From contig NZ_BDJC01000023.1 in the NCBI RefSeq assembly GCF_002005565.1, forward strand, positions 1-64,000: 64,000 nt of DNA, in the 5' to 3' direction. The notes beneath the pieces are model-generated. The model did no database searches. It had not been told where the DNA came from and saw nothing but the letters and a program-made list of their open reading frames with translations. Positions 47,366 to 56,192 of this stretch are shown here, one piece after another. The DNA comes from Streptomyces sp. JHA26. GTDB taxonomy: Bacteria; Actinomycetota; Actinomycetes; Streptomycetales; Streptomycetaceae. The stretch's first letter is position 1. Every line of letters begins with the position of its first letter. The translations under genes were made by a program, and so were the position numbers.

Positions 47366-48338
47366 GCCAACTCCTTACTCTCTGCCACCGCCTGCCCCGT
47401 GCACGGCGCAGGCCCACCACTCCCATAACGAGCGGGAGTTCCGCAGGGGTCGGGAGTTGAATCATTGCGTTCGGATCGTCGGGGGCAACCCTATGCGACG
47501 GCGCGGGGGCAGCGGCCGAACCGGAGGCCGAGTCGGGCACGGACGCGTACGTTTTCGGTTCGTCCAGAGTGATCCAGTGATCGAACGGCCAGGCGATCAC
47601 CATGGCCCGCCCCACCACTTCGTCCTCGGAGACCGTGCCGTGGTCGGTGTCCTGGTGGACGCGGGAGTCGGCGGAGTTGGACCGGTGGTCGCCCATCACC
47701 CACAGCCGTCCCTCGGGCACGGTGACGTCGAACGGCGTCGTGGAGGGGACGTCGCCGGGGTACAGGTAGTCCTCGTTCAGGGGGACGCCGTTGACGGTGA
47801 TCCGCCCCTGGGCGTCGCAGCACGTGACGTGGTCCCCGCCGACGCCGACGACCCGCTTGATGAGGTCCTTCTCGTCGTCGGACGGCAGCAGGCCGATGAA
47901 GGCGAGGCCCTCCTTGACCTGCTTGACGACGACGGGGTCGTCCTTCTTGACGGTCTGCTCGCCCTGGAGCCAGCCGCCGGGGTCGCGGAAGACGACGACG
48001 TCCCCACGCTCCGGCCTGGAGCCGAACCAGGGGGTGAGCTTGTCGACCAGGACCCGGTCGCCGATCCGGATCGTCTGCTCCATCGAGCCCGACGGGATGA
48101 CGAAGGCCTGCACGAGGAAGGTCTTCAGGACCAGCGCGATGAGGACGGCGACGCCGATGAGGAGCGGTATCTCCTTGACGGCGCTGCGCCGGCGGCGCCG
48201 CTTGACCTTGCGCTGGAGCTTGCGCCGCTCGGCACGGGACCGGCCGCCGGACGGGGCGGTGGCGCGCCGGGTCCCGGTGGGCAGGAGGTCCTCCGCGGGG
48301 CTGCTGGGCGCACCGCGCGGCCTGCCCCGGCTACCCAT
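47016..48338 (-). CDS. sipX: Type I signal peptidase (second of cluster, SipX position), 3' end doubtful
   Basis: Residues 1 to ~285 are an ordinary signal peptidase: basic N-terminus (RRKLQRKVKRRRRRSAV), TM helix, Ser in FVIPSGSMEQTI, Lys in KDLIKRVVGVGGDHV and GDHRSNSADSRVH. After VPDSASGSAAAPAPS the frame has no stop and runs to 47016, 350 nt into sipY, giving a 440-residue product whose tail is Arg/Gly-rich shadow. Stops exist in the other two frames at 47491 and 47375. The latter would give 320 residues after a one-base change, which is the SipX length I recall from S. lividans. A frameshift or a lost stop is likely. ATG 48338 overlaps the sipW stop by 8 nt. Confidence 0.75.
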   Translation of the reverse strand: MGSRGRPRGAPSSPAEDLLPTGTRRATAPSGGRSRAERRKLQRKVKRRRRRSAVKEIPLLIGVAVLIALVLKTFLVQAFVIPSGSMEQTIRIGDRVLVDKLTPWFGSRPERGDVVVFRDPGGWLQGEQTVKKDDPVVVKQVKEGLAFIGLLPSDDEKDLIKRVVGVGGDHVTCCDAQGRITVNGVPLNEDYLYPGDVPSTTPFDVTVPEGRLWVMGDHRSNSADSRVHQDTDHGTVSEDEVVGRAMVIAWPFDHWITLDEPKTYASVPDSASGSAAAPAPSHRVAPDDPNAMIQLPTPAELPLVMGVVGLRRARGRRWQRVRSWRGGCGGWRTVRSRRRGTPGTPRGSGRPALGRRPGLRARLRDGRGRQGDGRTERGRGRGSGRDPAHGTSGGQEAAFLLEGTADPHRHRAGARAADQDLPGAGVLDPVRIDAEHPHGG

Positions 48339-49059
48339 CGGCGCCCTCGGCGGCCGGCGCCGGTGCGGGCACGCGCGCGTAGGCGTCCGGCCGGTCGAGG
48401 TGGGTGGCGTGGCCGAAGGGCCAGACGATCCAGTCGGCGCGGCCGATCACCTCGTCCACCGGGACCATGCCGCCGCCCGGCGAGCCCAGGTGGTCGCGGG
48501 AGTCGCTGGAGTCGCCGCGGTGGTCGCCGAGGACGAAGAGGGTGCCGTCGGGCACCACGACGTCGAAGGACACGGTGGACGGACGGTCGCCGGGGTACAG
48601 GAACGCCGACTCGTCGACCGAAAGGTCGTTCACCCGGACCCTCCCCTCCTTGTCGCAGCACACCACGTGGTCCCCGCCCACACCGACAACGCGTTTGATG
48701 TAGTCGCCGTGCCCGAACAACCCGGTGCCGTCGAAGACGACGACGTCGCCCCGCCGCGGCCGGTCACCGAAACGGTACGCCAACTTGTTCACGAGAACCC
48801 GGTCGCCGATCCTCAATCCTCGCTCCATGGATCCGCTCGGGATCTGGAACGGCCGCAGCACGAAGGTGCTGAGCAGCAGCAGGAACAGCAGGAGGACGAG
48901 CAGGGTCACGGTGATCCGCCCGCCCGGCACCCAGTCGGCGAGCCACGCCGAGAACGCGGAACGCGACCGGTCCTCCGGACCCGCCGGGTCCGAGGTCTGC
49001 TCGGCGCCGGAGGGGCGGGAGGAGCGGTCGCGCTCCGTGGGCTGTGCTTCGGTGTCCAT
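48331..49059 (-). CDS. sipW: Type I signal peptidase (first of cluster, SipW position)
   Basis: A 242-residue enzyme: acidic cytoplasmic N-terminus, one TM helix (~50-66, ITVTLLVLLLFLLLLSTFV), Ser77 in FQIPSGSMERGL, Lys122 in DYIKRVVGVGGD and GDHRGDSSDSRDH. Lacks the C-terminal TM found in the fourth member. First of four tandem sip genes, 45 bp after rplS. Confidence 0.9.
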   Translation of the reverse strand: MDTEAQPTERDRSSRPSGAEQTSDPAGPEDRSRSAFSAWLADWVPGGRITVTLLVLLLFLLLLSTFVLRPFQIPSGSMERGLRIGDRVLVNKLAYRFGDRPRRGDVVVFDGTGLFGHGDYIKRVVGVGGDHVVCCDKEGRVRVNDLSVDESAFLYPGDRPSTVSFDVVVPDGTLFVLGDHRGDSSDSRDHLGSPGGGMVPVDEVIGRADWIVWPFGHATHLDRPDAYARVPAPAPAAEGADG

Positions 49060-49104
49060 CGGAGCCAGATGTTATCCGGCTCCGCCGTGGACCTCGGAGT
49101 GCGC

Positions 49105-49455
49105 TCAGCTCTCGCGCTTCTCCTTGATCTTCGCGGCCTTGCCGCGCAGCTCGCGCAGGTAGTACAGCTTGGCGCGACGGACGTCACCGCGGGTGACGAG
49201 CTCGATCTTCTCCACGATCGGGGTGTGCACCGGGAAGGTGCGCTCGACGCCGACGGAGAAGGAGACCTTGCGGACCGTGAAGGTCTCGCGCACGCCGGCA
49301 CCCTGGCGGCGGATGACCACGCCCTTGAACTGCTGCACGCGGGAGCGGTTGCCCTCGATGACGCGGACGTGCACGTTGACGGTGTCGCCGGGACGGAAGG
49401 CCGGGATGTCGCTGCGCAGCGACGCGGCGTCGACGGTGTCGAGCAGGTGAGACAT
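49105..49455 (-). CDS. rplS: 50S ribosomal protein L19
   Basis: A 116-residue L19: [20 protein letters not shown], then [22 protein letters not shown] in pieces, and a basic end [21 protein letters not shown]. Standard Streptomyces length with ATG at 49455; GAGGAA lies ten bases upstream. The 136-bp gap to trmD contains a CCCCTG/CAGGGG stem and may hold a separate promoter. Confidence 0.95.
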   Translation of the reverse strand: MSHLLDTVDAASLRSDIPAFRPGDTVNVHVRVIEGNRSRVQQFKGVVIRRQGAGVRETFTVRKVSFSVGVERTFPVHTPIVEKIELVTRGDVRRAKLYYLRELRGKAAKIKEKRES

Positions 49456-49591
49456 TTCGTCTGCTTTCCTCGCTGATGCCACAGGTCATCAACGGAAACT
49501 AGGTGTGTCGGAATCAGGGCTGTGCGGGTCGGGACGGGCGTCGTGTCCCCCTGTGGCAGGGGCGCGCTCCGGACGGACGCACAACAGCGGC

Positions 49592-50425
49592 CTATTGTTC
49601 CACGCCCGGCGTCCTGCGCCAAAATCGGCCGTACGGTTCCCCGTCCGGGTCGGGCTCCCAGCCCAGGATGGAGAGCATCTCGCGGTCCTTCTTGTCGAAG
49701 GCCTTAGGGTCGCACCGTTCGATCAGGTCGGGCCGGTTGGCGGTGGTGCGCCGCAGGGCCTCGTCGCGGCGCCAGCGGGCGATCCTGCCGTGGTGGCCGC
49801 TGAGCAGCACGTCCGGGATGCCGCGCCCGCGCCACAGGGGCGGCTTGGTGTGGACGGGGCCTTCCAGGAGGCCGGCCATGGCGCCGGGGGCGAAGGAGTC
49901 GTCCCGGTGGGACTCGGCGTTGCCCAGGACGCCGGGCAGCAGCCGTGCCACGGCCTCGGTGATGACGAGGACGGCCGCCTCGCCGCCGGCGAGGACGTAG
50001 TCGCCGATGGACACCTCGTGGACGGGCATCCGGGTCGCGTACTCGTCGACGACGCGGCGGTCGATGCCCTCGTAGCGGGCGGGCGTGAAGATCAGCCACG
50101 GGCGCTCGGAGAGGCGGACGGCGAGTTCCTGGGTGAAGGGCCGACCGCTGGGCGTCGGCACGATGAGGGTGGGCTCGCCGGAGCCCGTCTCGTAGCCGTC
50201 GGCCAGGACGGAGTCCAGCGCGTCGCCCCACGGCTCGGTCTTCATCACCATGCCGGGGCCGCCGCCGTACGGGGTGTCGTCGACGGTGTTGTGCCGGTCG
50301 TAGGTCCAGTCGCGCAGGTCGTGCACGTGGACGTTCAACTGCCCGCGCGCGCGTGCCTTGCCGACGAGGGAGACGTTCAGCGGGTCGAGGTACTCGGGGA
50401 AGATCGTGACGACGTCGAGCCTCAT
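49592..50425 (-). CDS. trmD: tRNA (guanine-N1-)-methyltransferase
   Basis: A 277-residue SPOUT enzyme methylating G37 of tRNA. Starts [16 protein letters not shown]; trefoil-knot SAM site [31 protein letters not shown] and RYEGIDRRV present. ATG overlaps the rimM stop (ATGA). Length slightly above the E. coli enzyme because of a C-terminal extension. Confidence 0.95.
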   Translation of the reverse strand: MRLDVVTIFPEYLDPLNVSLVGKARARGQLNVHVHDLRDWTYDRHNTVDDTPYGGGPGMVMKTEPWGDALDSVLADGYETGSGEPTLIVPTPSGRPFTQELAVRLSERPWLIFTPARYEGIDRRVVDEYATRMPVHEVSIGDYVLAGGEAAVLVITEAVARLLPGVLGNAESHRDDSFAPGAMAGLLEGPVHTKPPLWRGRGIPDVLLSGHHGRIARWRRDEALRRTTANRPDLIERCDPKAFDKKDREMLSILGWEPDPDGEPYGRFWRRTPGVEQ

Positions 50426-50973
50426 GCGCCGGCGTCCTCACCGCGGGAGGAGGCGATCTCGGCCCGGTCGTCGATCAGTCCCGGCGGGGGGTCGATGACC
50501 GCGCGCTGCTCCTCGAGGTCGATCTCGGTGACGATCTCGGACACGAAGGGCACGTAGACCTCGCTGCCGTCGGGGCGCTCCACGACGAACAGGTCCTGGG
50601 TGGGCAGGTGGGAGATCTCGGTGATGCGGCCGACCTCCTTGCCGTCCCCGGTCACCACGTCGAGGTCGATCAGCTGGTGGTCGTAGTACTCGTCCTCCTC
50701 CTCGGGCAGCTCGTCGGGGTCGACGTCGGCGATGAGGAGGGTGTTGCGCAGCGCCTCGGCCGCGGTGCGGTCGCTCACCCCGGCGAAGCGCAGCAGGAGG
50801 CGTCCGCTGTGGACCCGTCCGGTCTCGATGGTGAGCGGTCCGACGGAGGCGGGGTCGGTGGTCAGTACGGCACCGGGTCCGAGCCGCAGTTCCGGCTCGT
50901 CGGTGCGGACCTCGACGGTGACCTCGCCCTTGATCCCGTGGGCGCGGCCGATGCGCGCGACTACCAGCTGCAC
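50422..50973 (-). CDS. rimM: 16S rRNA processing protein RimM
   Basis: A 183-residue protein: N-terminal RimM barrel ([20 protein letters not shown]) and PRC-barrel C-terminus ([20 protein letters not shown], then [17 protein letters not shown]). Binds S19 during 30S head maturation. GTG start behind AGGAG. Between khpA and trmD in the usual order. Confidence 0.94.
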   Translation of the reverse strand: MQLVVARIGRAHGIKGEVTVEVRTDEPELRLGPGAVLTTDPASVGPLTIETGRVHSGRLLLRFAGVSDRTAAEALRNTLLIADVDPDELPEEEDEYYDHQLIDLDVVTGDGKEVGRITEISHLPTQDLFVVERPDGSEVYVPFVSEIVTEIDLEEQRAVIDPPPGLIDDRAEIASSRGEDAGA

Positions 50974-51059
50974 TGTGCTTGATCTCCTGTCATACGACTG
51001 CGGGCCGGGGACGGCCCAGTGGCCTTCCCCGGCCCGAGCCGGTGCTGCGTTGCGAAGCG

Positions 51060-51299
51060 TCAGCGGACGTGGTCCACGTCGACGAGGTCGACGCGGACAC
51101 CGCGGCCGCCGATGGCGCCCACGACGGTACGCAGGGCGCGTGCGGTGCGGCCGTTGCGGCCGATCACCTTGCCGAGGTCGTCCGGGTGGACCCGGACCTC
51201 GAGCACGCGTCCGCGGCGCAGGTCGCGCGAGGCGACCTGCACATCGTCAGGGTTGTCGACGATGCCCTTCACGAGGTGCTCGAGAGCCTCCTCGAGCAT
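51060..51299 (-). CDS. khpA: KH-domain RNA-binding protein KhpA
   Basis: A 79-residue single KH domain with GxxG loop in [14 protein letters not shown]. Widespread between rpsP and rimM; KhpA/KhpB proteins bind many RNAs. ATG starts 2 bp after the rpsP stop. Confidence 0.92.
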   Translation of the reverse strand: MLEEALEHLVKGIVDNPDDVQVASRDLRRGRVLEVRVHPDDLGKVIGRNGRTARALRTVVGAIGGRGVRVDLVDVDHVR

Positions 51300-51301
51300 G
51301 C

Positions 51302-51721
51302 TCAGGCCTCGGTCGACTCGGACTCGGCCGCGGCCTCGTCCTTCTTGTCGGCCTTCTTCTTCGGGGTGATGGCCTCACCCTTGCCCTCGTCGTCGCCACC
51401 GAGCGCCTCGAAGGACGGACGGGCCGACTTCTCGGCCGGCTGCAGCAGCGGCGCCGGGGCGGGCTCGCCCTTGAACTTCTGCCAGTCGCCGGTCTTCTTC
51501 AGGATGGCGAGCACGGGCTCGGTCGGCTGGGCGCCGACGCCGAGCCAGTACGCCACGCGCTCGGCGTCGACCTCCATCACCGACGGGTTGTACGTCGGGT
51601 GGTACTTGCCGATCTCCTCGATGGCCCGGCCGTCACGGCGGGTACGGGAGTCGGCGACGACGATGCGGTAGTGAGGCGAACGGATCTTGCCCAGACGCTT
51701 CAGCTTGATCTTGACTGCCAC
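51302..51721 (-). CDS. rpsP: 30S ribosomal protein S16
   Basis: A 139-residue S16: [20 protein letters not shown] and [19 protein letters not shown], plus a Lys/Glu/Ala tail (~45 residues, [19 protein letters not shown]) usual in Streptomyces. GTG at 51721 with AGGAG upstream. Heads the rpsP-khpA-rimM-trmD operon; the 209-bp upstream spacer should hold the promoter. Confidence 0.95.
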   Translation of the reverse strand: MAVKIKLKRLGKIRSPHYRIVVADSRTRRDGRAIEEIGKYHPTYNPSVMEVDAERVAYWLGVGAQPTEPVLAILKKTGDWQKFKGEPAPAPLLQPAEKSARPSFEALGGDDEGKGEAITPKKKADKKDEAAAESESTEA

Positions 51722-51930
51722 GGGAGTGGATTCTCCTGGATTGACGTGGTTGGGCACGGCGAGAGAGCCGCGTGGGGTTGCGGTACCCGAGTGCCCGACG
51801 GACGCGTCAGCCGGAGGAGAGAGGGGTCCTGTTCGGCTGTCGAGTACAGCTAGCCATTCTGCCACACGCCGCCGACCCTCCCGACCGGGGGCACTGCTCC
51901 ACGGTCCGGCCGCCACGAGCAGCCGGCCCG

Positions 51931-52527
51931 TCAGCCCGCCGCCGCGCCCACCGCCTCCACGATGCGGAACGGCTTGCCGCAGCCGCCGCACACGATCGGG
52001 GCCTGCGCCAGGACCGACGGGACGACCCGGACGTTGCGCCCGCAGTCGCAGACCGCCTTCACCCGTACCCCGCCCCCGGAGGAGCCGTGGCGGGCGGCCG
52101 GGCCGCGGAAGCTGCGGGCCGTGTCGGTCGCGGTGGCGGCGGTGTGTGCCTTCAGCGCGCGCTGGAGGCGTTCGATCGTCGGACGGTAGCGGCGCTTCGC
52201 CTCGGGGGTGAGCGTGACCAGCGAGAAGCCGCTGCTGGGATGCGGCTCCTCGGGGTGGTCCAGGCCCAGCTCCTCGGCGATCGCGAGGAATCGTCGGTTG
52301 TGGTAGCGGCCGGCGCGGGAGGTGTCGCGCACTCCGCGCGCGGCGGCGATGCCGTGGACTGCCTCGTGAAGCAGTCGTTCGAAGGAGAGTTCGTGCCCGC
52401 AGGCGGACGACGACTCTCCGATCAGGGACTCGGGCGCGGCAAGATCGGGCAGCTCGGGGTGGTGCCGCTGAATGTCGGCCCACGCCTGCGCCAGCTCTGC
52501 GGCGAGAACAGGTGGTGTCGTGCTCAC
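51931..52527 (-). CDS. SprT-like zinc metalloprotease-family protein with zinc ribbon
   Basis: A 198-residue protein with an HExxH-type motif ([16 protein letters not shown]) preceded by a helix, a third potential ligand in [10 protein letters not shown], and a C-terminal zinc ribbon CDCGRN...CGGCGKPF. The arrangement fits SprT-like/WSS1-type proteins; proteolytic activity is not shown. GTG start without ribosome site, possibly near-leaderless. Faces away from the methyltransferase gene across a 670-bp spacer. Confidence 0.75.
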   Translation of the reverse strand: MSTTPPVLAAELAQAWADIQRHHPELPDLAAPESLIGESSSACGHELSFERLLHEAVHGIAAARGVRDTSRAGRYHNRRFLAIAEELGLDHPEEPHPSSGFSLVTLTPEAKRRYRPTIERLQRALKAHTAATATDTARSFRGPAARHGSSGGGVRVKAVCDCGRNVRVVPSVLAQAPIVCGGCGKPFRIVEAVGAAAG

Positions 52528-53199
52528 GTAATGACAACGAGCCGGGGTGCCGCTGTGTTCCTATTCCGGGGCATCCCAAATAATTTGCACGTACCCGTCA
52601 GTTGCCGCTGATGCGTCCCGACGAGGGCGGGTGCGCTGATCTGCGGAGAAGCCTCACAGCTCGTACCAAGCTGGTGCGTAGTCCGGCGTACGCGCCGGCG
52701 CGTAGCCCCCGTCCACGCGCCGGGGTGCGTGGGGCTCGCGGACGCGCAAGGGGCGTTTCGGCCGCCGTCGGAACGGAGGGACGCCGTCCGAGCGGGCGTG
52801 TCGACGGGCCCGACGTTACCGGGTCGGCCGACGGCGTGCGGCACCGCCCCGCCCCGCGGCCGTTCCCGGCGTCCGGGGGGCGGCCGCGGGGTCCGCCGGT
52901 CCTGGCCGAAACGGCCTCCGCGGCCCGGCCGCCACCCGTTGTCATCACCGACCGACACGATCAGGCCATCCGCCACGGGGCCCGGGAAGGGACCACCGGG
53001 CGTACCGCGCGGCCGGGCGCACGTTGCCGGGAAGTGAAATCTCGCCACTCGGGCGGGGATCGGGCAAAGCGGCCCTCTCCACCACTGGACGTCACGGCGA
53101 GCCCGGAGTTACCTGACATACGGGGGGAGTGCGAGCGCACTGCACGGGGGCCATGGAACCGGGCACATCGGCAACGGTCGGCGATTGGGGCACTTTCCT
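52528..53199. other. Long non-coding spacer with palindrome
   Basis: 672 bp, divergent region between the SprT-like and methyltransferase genes. The open frames here encode Arg/Pro/Gly strings without protein character. The left ~90 bp are AT-richer (AATAATTTGCAC near 52580) and likely promoter. AGTGCGAGCGCACT at 53128-53141 is a perfect palindrome, 59 bp upstream of the methyltransferase start. TTACCTGACATACGG precedes it. Confidence 0.55.
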
Positions 53200-54066
53200 A
53201 TGACACCTACGCTCGTGCGGCAGCACTCGTCCCACGCGAGGGCGACGCCCGCCGTGGACCTGGATGCACGCGCGCGTGACTGGTCCGAGATACAGGAGCG
53301 GATGCTCGTACCGCTCTACGAGGCCGTCTACGAGCGACTGGACGTCGGCGGCGGCACACGGATGCTGGGACTGGGCTGCGGTTCCGGGCTGGCCCTGCTG
53401 ATGGCCGCCTCGCGGGGCGCGGCCGTGACCGGCGTCGACTCCGGCTCCCCGGAGCGCCTGGCCCTCGCACGGCAGCGGCTGCTGCCCGAGGCGCCCGCGG
53501 CGCAGGACGCACCCGCGCGTGCGGACGCCCGGATCGTCGACGGGGTCCCCCGTGACGCGCAGGACCCGTCGGCGCCCGCGTTCACCCTGGTGACCGCCTT
53601 CGAGCCCATCGGATGCCTCGCGGGCGACACGGAGGGCCTGGGCGAGCTGCTGGCGCAGGCGACGCCGCTCGCCGCGCGGGGCGCGGCCGTGGTGCTGGCG
53701 GGCTGGGGCCCGCCGGAACGGTGCGCCACGACGTCCGTGCTGCGGGTGGCCACCAAGCTGGCGGATCCGCTGCGCGGCGCGGGCAGCTGGCGCCCGGCCC
53801 TGCGCGACGATCTGGAGGAGGTCGCCCGCCGGACCGGACTCGCCCCCGACGGGTCCGGCCGCGTGGCGTGCGCGTTCGGGTACGCCGACGTCGACAGCGC
53901 GGTGCGCGGGCTGCTGTCGACGGGGCTGTTCGACGCGGCGATCGCCGCCGCCGGCCAGGAACAGGTGGACAAGGAGCTGGCCGAGGCCCTGCATCCCCAC
54001 CGGCGGCCGGACGGGACGGTGTGGATGCCGAACGTGTTCCGGTACCTCGTGGCCCGCACGCGCTGA
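53200..54066 (+). CDS. SAM-dependent methyltransferase, class I
   Basis: A 288-residue protein. Motif I reads MLGLGCGSGLALLMAASRG (E/DxGxGxG-like), motif II VTGVDSGSPERLALAR. The middle (FTLVTAFEPIGCLAGD) and C-terminus (WMPNVFRYLVAR) resemble methyltransferases of unassigned substrate. ATG at 53200 was chosen; a TTG at 53185 adds five residues. Monocistronic, convergent with ftsH. Confidence 0.82.
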   Translation: MTPTLVRQHSSHARATPAVDLDARARDWSEIQERMLVPLYEAVYERLDVGGGTRMLGLGCGSGLALLMAASRGAAVTGVDSGSPERLALARQRLLPEAPAAQDAPARADARIVDGVPRDAQDPSAPAFTLVTAFEPIGCLAGDTEGLGELLAQATPLAARGAAVVLAGWGPPERCATTSVLRVATKLADPLRGAGSWRPALRDDLEEVARRTGLAPDGSGRVACAFGYADVDSAVRGLLSTGLFDAAIAAAGQEQVDKELAEALHPHRRPDGTVWMPNVFRYLVARTR

Positions 54067-54142
54067 CGGTCCCACCGCGCCGCGGCTCGCCCCGTCCGCC
54101 CCCCCCACCCCGGACCTCACCGGGTGCGGGGGCGGGGGGGAC

Positions 54143-56086
54143 TCAGGCCTGCGGGTCGTCCTTCGTCAGCCGGGTGATCCCGGCGATCCGGTAGGCGTCC
54201 GCCTCGTCCAGCGTCTCGTTGGCCAGCAGCGCCTCGGCGAGGGCGTCGAGCTGCCCGCGGTGGTCGCGCAGCTTGCGGACGGCCTCCGCGTAGCACTCGT
54301 CGACGACCCGGCGCATCTCGTCGTCGATGGCGTCCAGGGTGCCCGGGGCGGCGGCCAGTCCGTAGGCCTGCTGGGCGTCGCCGGGCAGCGCGGAGAGCCG
54401 GCCGACCTGTGGGCTCATGCCCCAGCGGCCGACCATGCCGCGCGCGATCCGGGTGACCTGTTCGAGGTCGCTCTCCGAACCGGTCGTGATCACGTCGTAC
54501 ACGACCTGCTCGGCCGCCATGCCGCCGAGCGCGCCGATGATCCGGCCCCGCAGGTACTCCTCCGTGTACGCGTACTTGTCCGCGTCCGGCGTCGACAGCG
54601 TCACGCCGAGCGCCCGTCCGCGCGGCACGATGGTGATCTTGCGTACCGGGTCGGCGCCCGGCTGCAGCATGCCCAGCAGGGCGTGTCCGCTCTCGTGGTA
54701 GGCGGTGCGCCGGCGTTCCTCCTCGGGCATCACCAGCGGGCGTTCGGCGCCGAGCTGGACCTTCTCCAGGGCCTCGGAGAGGTTCGCCTGCGTCACCCGG
54801 TCCTGTTTCCGCTTGACCGCGAGGAGGGCCGCCTCGTTGGCGAGGTTGGCCAGCTCGGCGCCCGTCATCCCCGGCGTCGTACGGGCGACCTGGGCGAGGT
54901 CGACGTCCGGGGCGAGCGGGATCTCGCGGGTGTGGATCTCCAGGATGGCCTTCCGGCCGCTCCTGTCCGGCGGCGAGACGCTGACCACCCGGTCGAAGCG
55001 GCCCGGGCGGGTCAGGGCCGGGTCGAGGATGTCGGCGCGGTTGGTGGCGGCGATGACGATGACGCCCTCGGCGCCCGAGAAGCCGTCCATCTCCGTGAGG
55101 ATCTGGTTCAGGGTCTGCTCGCGCTCGTCGTGGCCGCCCATGCCGGAGCCGCCGCCCCGGGACCGGCCGATGGTGTCGATCTCGTCGATGAAGATGATCG
55201 ACGGCGCCACCTTGCGGGCCTCGGCGAACAGCTCCCGCACCCGGGAGGCGCCCACGCCCACGATCATCTCGATGAACTCGGACGCCGACGCCGAGAAGAA
55301 CGGCACCCCCGCCTCGCCGGCCACCGCGCGCGCGAGCAGCGTCTTCCCGGTGCCGGGCGGGCCGGTCAGCAGGACGCCCCGGGGCATCCTGGCGCCCATC
55401 CGGCGGTAGGCGCCGGGGTTCTTCAGGAAGTCGACGACGTCGTTGAGCTCGCCCTCGACCTCGTCGATGCCGGCCACGTCCGCGAAGGTGGTGCGCGACT
55501 CGCCCGCCTCCAGCTCGACCGGTCTGGGCGGCGCCTTGCGGCCGAGCATGCCGCCCGCGCCGCCCATCGCCCCGCGCATCCGCCGCGCGACGACGACCCA
55601 CAGGACGACCAGGATCAGCATCGGGGCCAGCGAGATCAGCAGGTTGGCCAGGAAGCTGCGGTGCTGGACCACCGGCTCGGCCGTGACGGTCACGTCGTGC
55701 TCGGTCAGATCCGCCCAGAGCCGGTCGTCCGCGAAGGTCGGCCGCTCGGTCGTGAACTTGGTGTACGTCCCGTCGCCCTCGGGATCGTCGCGGGCCTTCT
55801 TCAGCTGGCCCTGGATCGCGTCGCCCTTGGCGTAGATCTTGCTGACGTTGCCCTCGTCGACCTGCTTGCTGAACTCGGTGTAGGAGATCGTCGGCTCGTC
55901 GCCCTCGTTGAAGAACGACAGCACCAGGTTGGCGACGAGGTAGACGACCAGCGCGGCGAGGACCAGGTTCCACCAGCCACCGCGCATCCTGCGTCCGCCG
56001 GACGGAGGCTTCGGCCGCTCGTCGGGCGTGCCCTCGGTGCGCCAGGGCGGCTCGGGGGCCTTGCGCGGCGGGGAGGGGTTGGTCAT
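54143..56086 (-). CDS. ftsH: FtsH-type membrane AAA+ zinc metalloprotease (probably second paralogue)
   Basis: A 647-residue FtsH: Pro-rich cytoplasmic N-terminus, TM1 ([19 protein letters not shown]), extracytoplasmic domain (~60-145), TM2 ([19 protein letters not shown]), AAA domain with GPPGTGKT (~residue 242) and [12 protein letters not shown] region, and protease domain with [11 protein letters not shown]. Degrades membrane and soluble proteins. Streptomyces carry another FtsH near folE, so this is likely the extra copy. No good ribosome site before the ATG. Confidence 0.92.
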   Translation of the reverse strand: MTNPSPPRKAPEPPWRTEGTPDERPKPPSGGRRMRGGWWNLVLAALVVYLVANLVLSFFNEGDEPTISYTEFSKQVDEGNVSKIYAKGDAIQGQLKKARDDPEGDGTYTKFTTERPTFADDRLWADLTEHDVTVTAEPVVQHRSFLANLLISLAPMLILVVLWVVVARRMRGAMGGAGGMLGRKAPPRPVELEAGESRTTFADVAGIDEVEGELNDVVDFLKNPGAYRRMGARMPRGVLLTGPPGTGKTLLARAVAGEAGVPFFSASASEFIEMIVGVGASRVRELFAEARKVAPSIIFIDEIDTIGRSRGGGSGMGGHDEREQTLNQILTEMDGFSGAEGVIVIAATNRADILDPALTRPGRFDRVVSVSPPDRSGRKAILEIHTREIPLAPDVDLAQVARTTPGMTGAELANLANEAALLAVKRKQDRVTQANLSEALEKVQLGAERPLVMPEEERRRTAYHESGHALLGMLQPGADPVRKITIVPRGRALGVTLSTPDADKYAYTEEYLRGRIIGALGGMAAEQVVYDVITTGSESDLEQVTRIARGMVGRWGMSPQVGRLSALPGDAQQAYGLAAAPGTLDAIDDEMRRVVDECYAEAVRKLRDHRGQLDALAEALLANETLDEADAYRIAGITRLTKDDPQA

Positions 56087-56131
56087 ACCGGGACGTTACG
56101 ACAGGAAGGCCCCGTGGGCATGCGGGTGTAC

Positions 56132-56177
56132 GTCACCGGGGGCGCCCCACGCCGCTGCGCGGGACGCCCCCGGTGAC
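56132..56177 (-). terminator. Terminator hairpin after ffh
   Basis: GTCACCGGGGGCG (56132-56144) pairs with CGCCCCCGGTGAC (56165-56177), 13 bp perfect with 20-nt loop, 16 bp after the ffh stop and 46 bp before ftsH. Separates the two transcripts. Confidence 0.82.
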
Positions 56178-56192
56178 ACAGGGACCACGGCG

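Noticed and set aside
53092..54120. 342-codon minus-strand ORF opposite the methyltransferase
   Set aside because: Gln/Arg/Gly-rich antisense shadow; the plus strand carries SAM-binding motifs.
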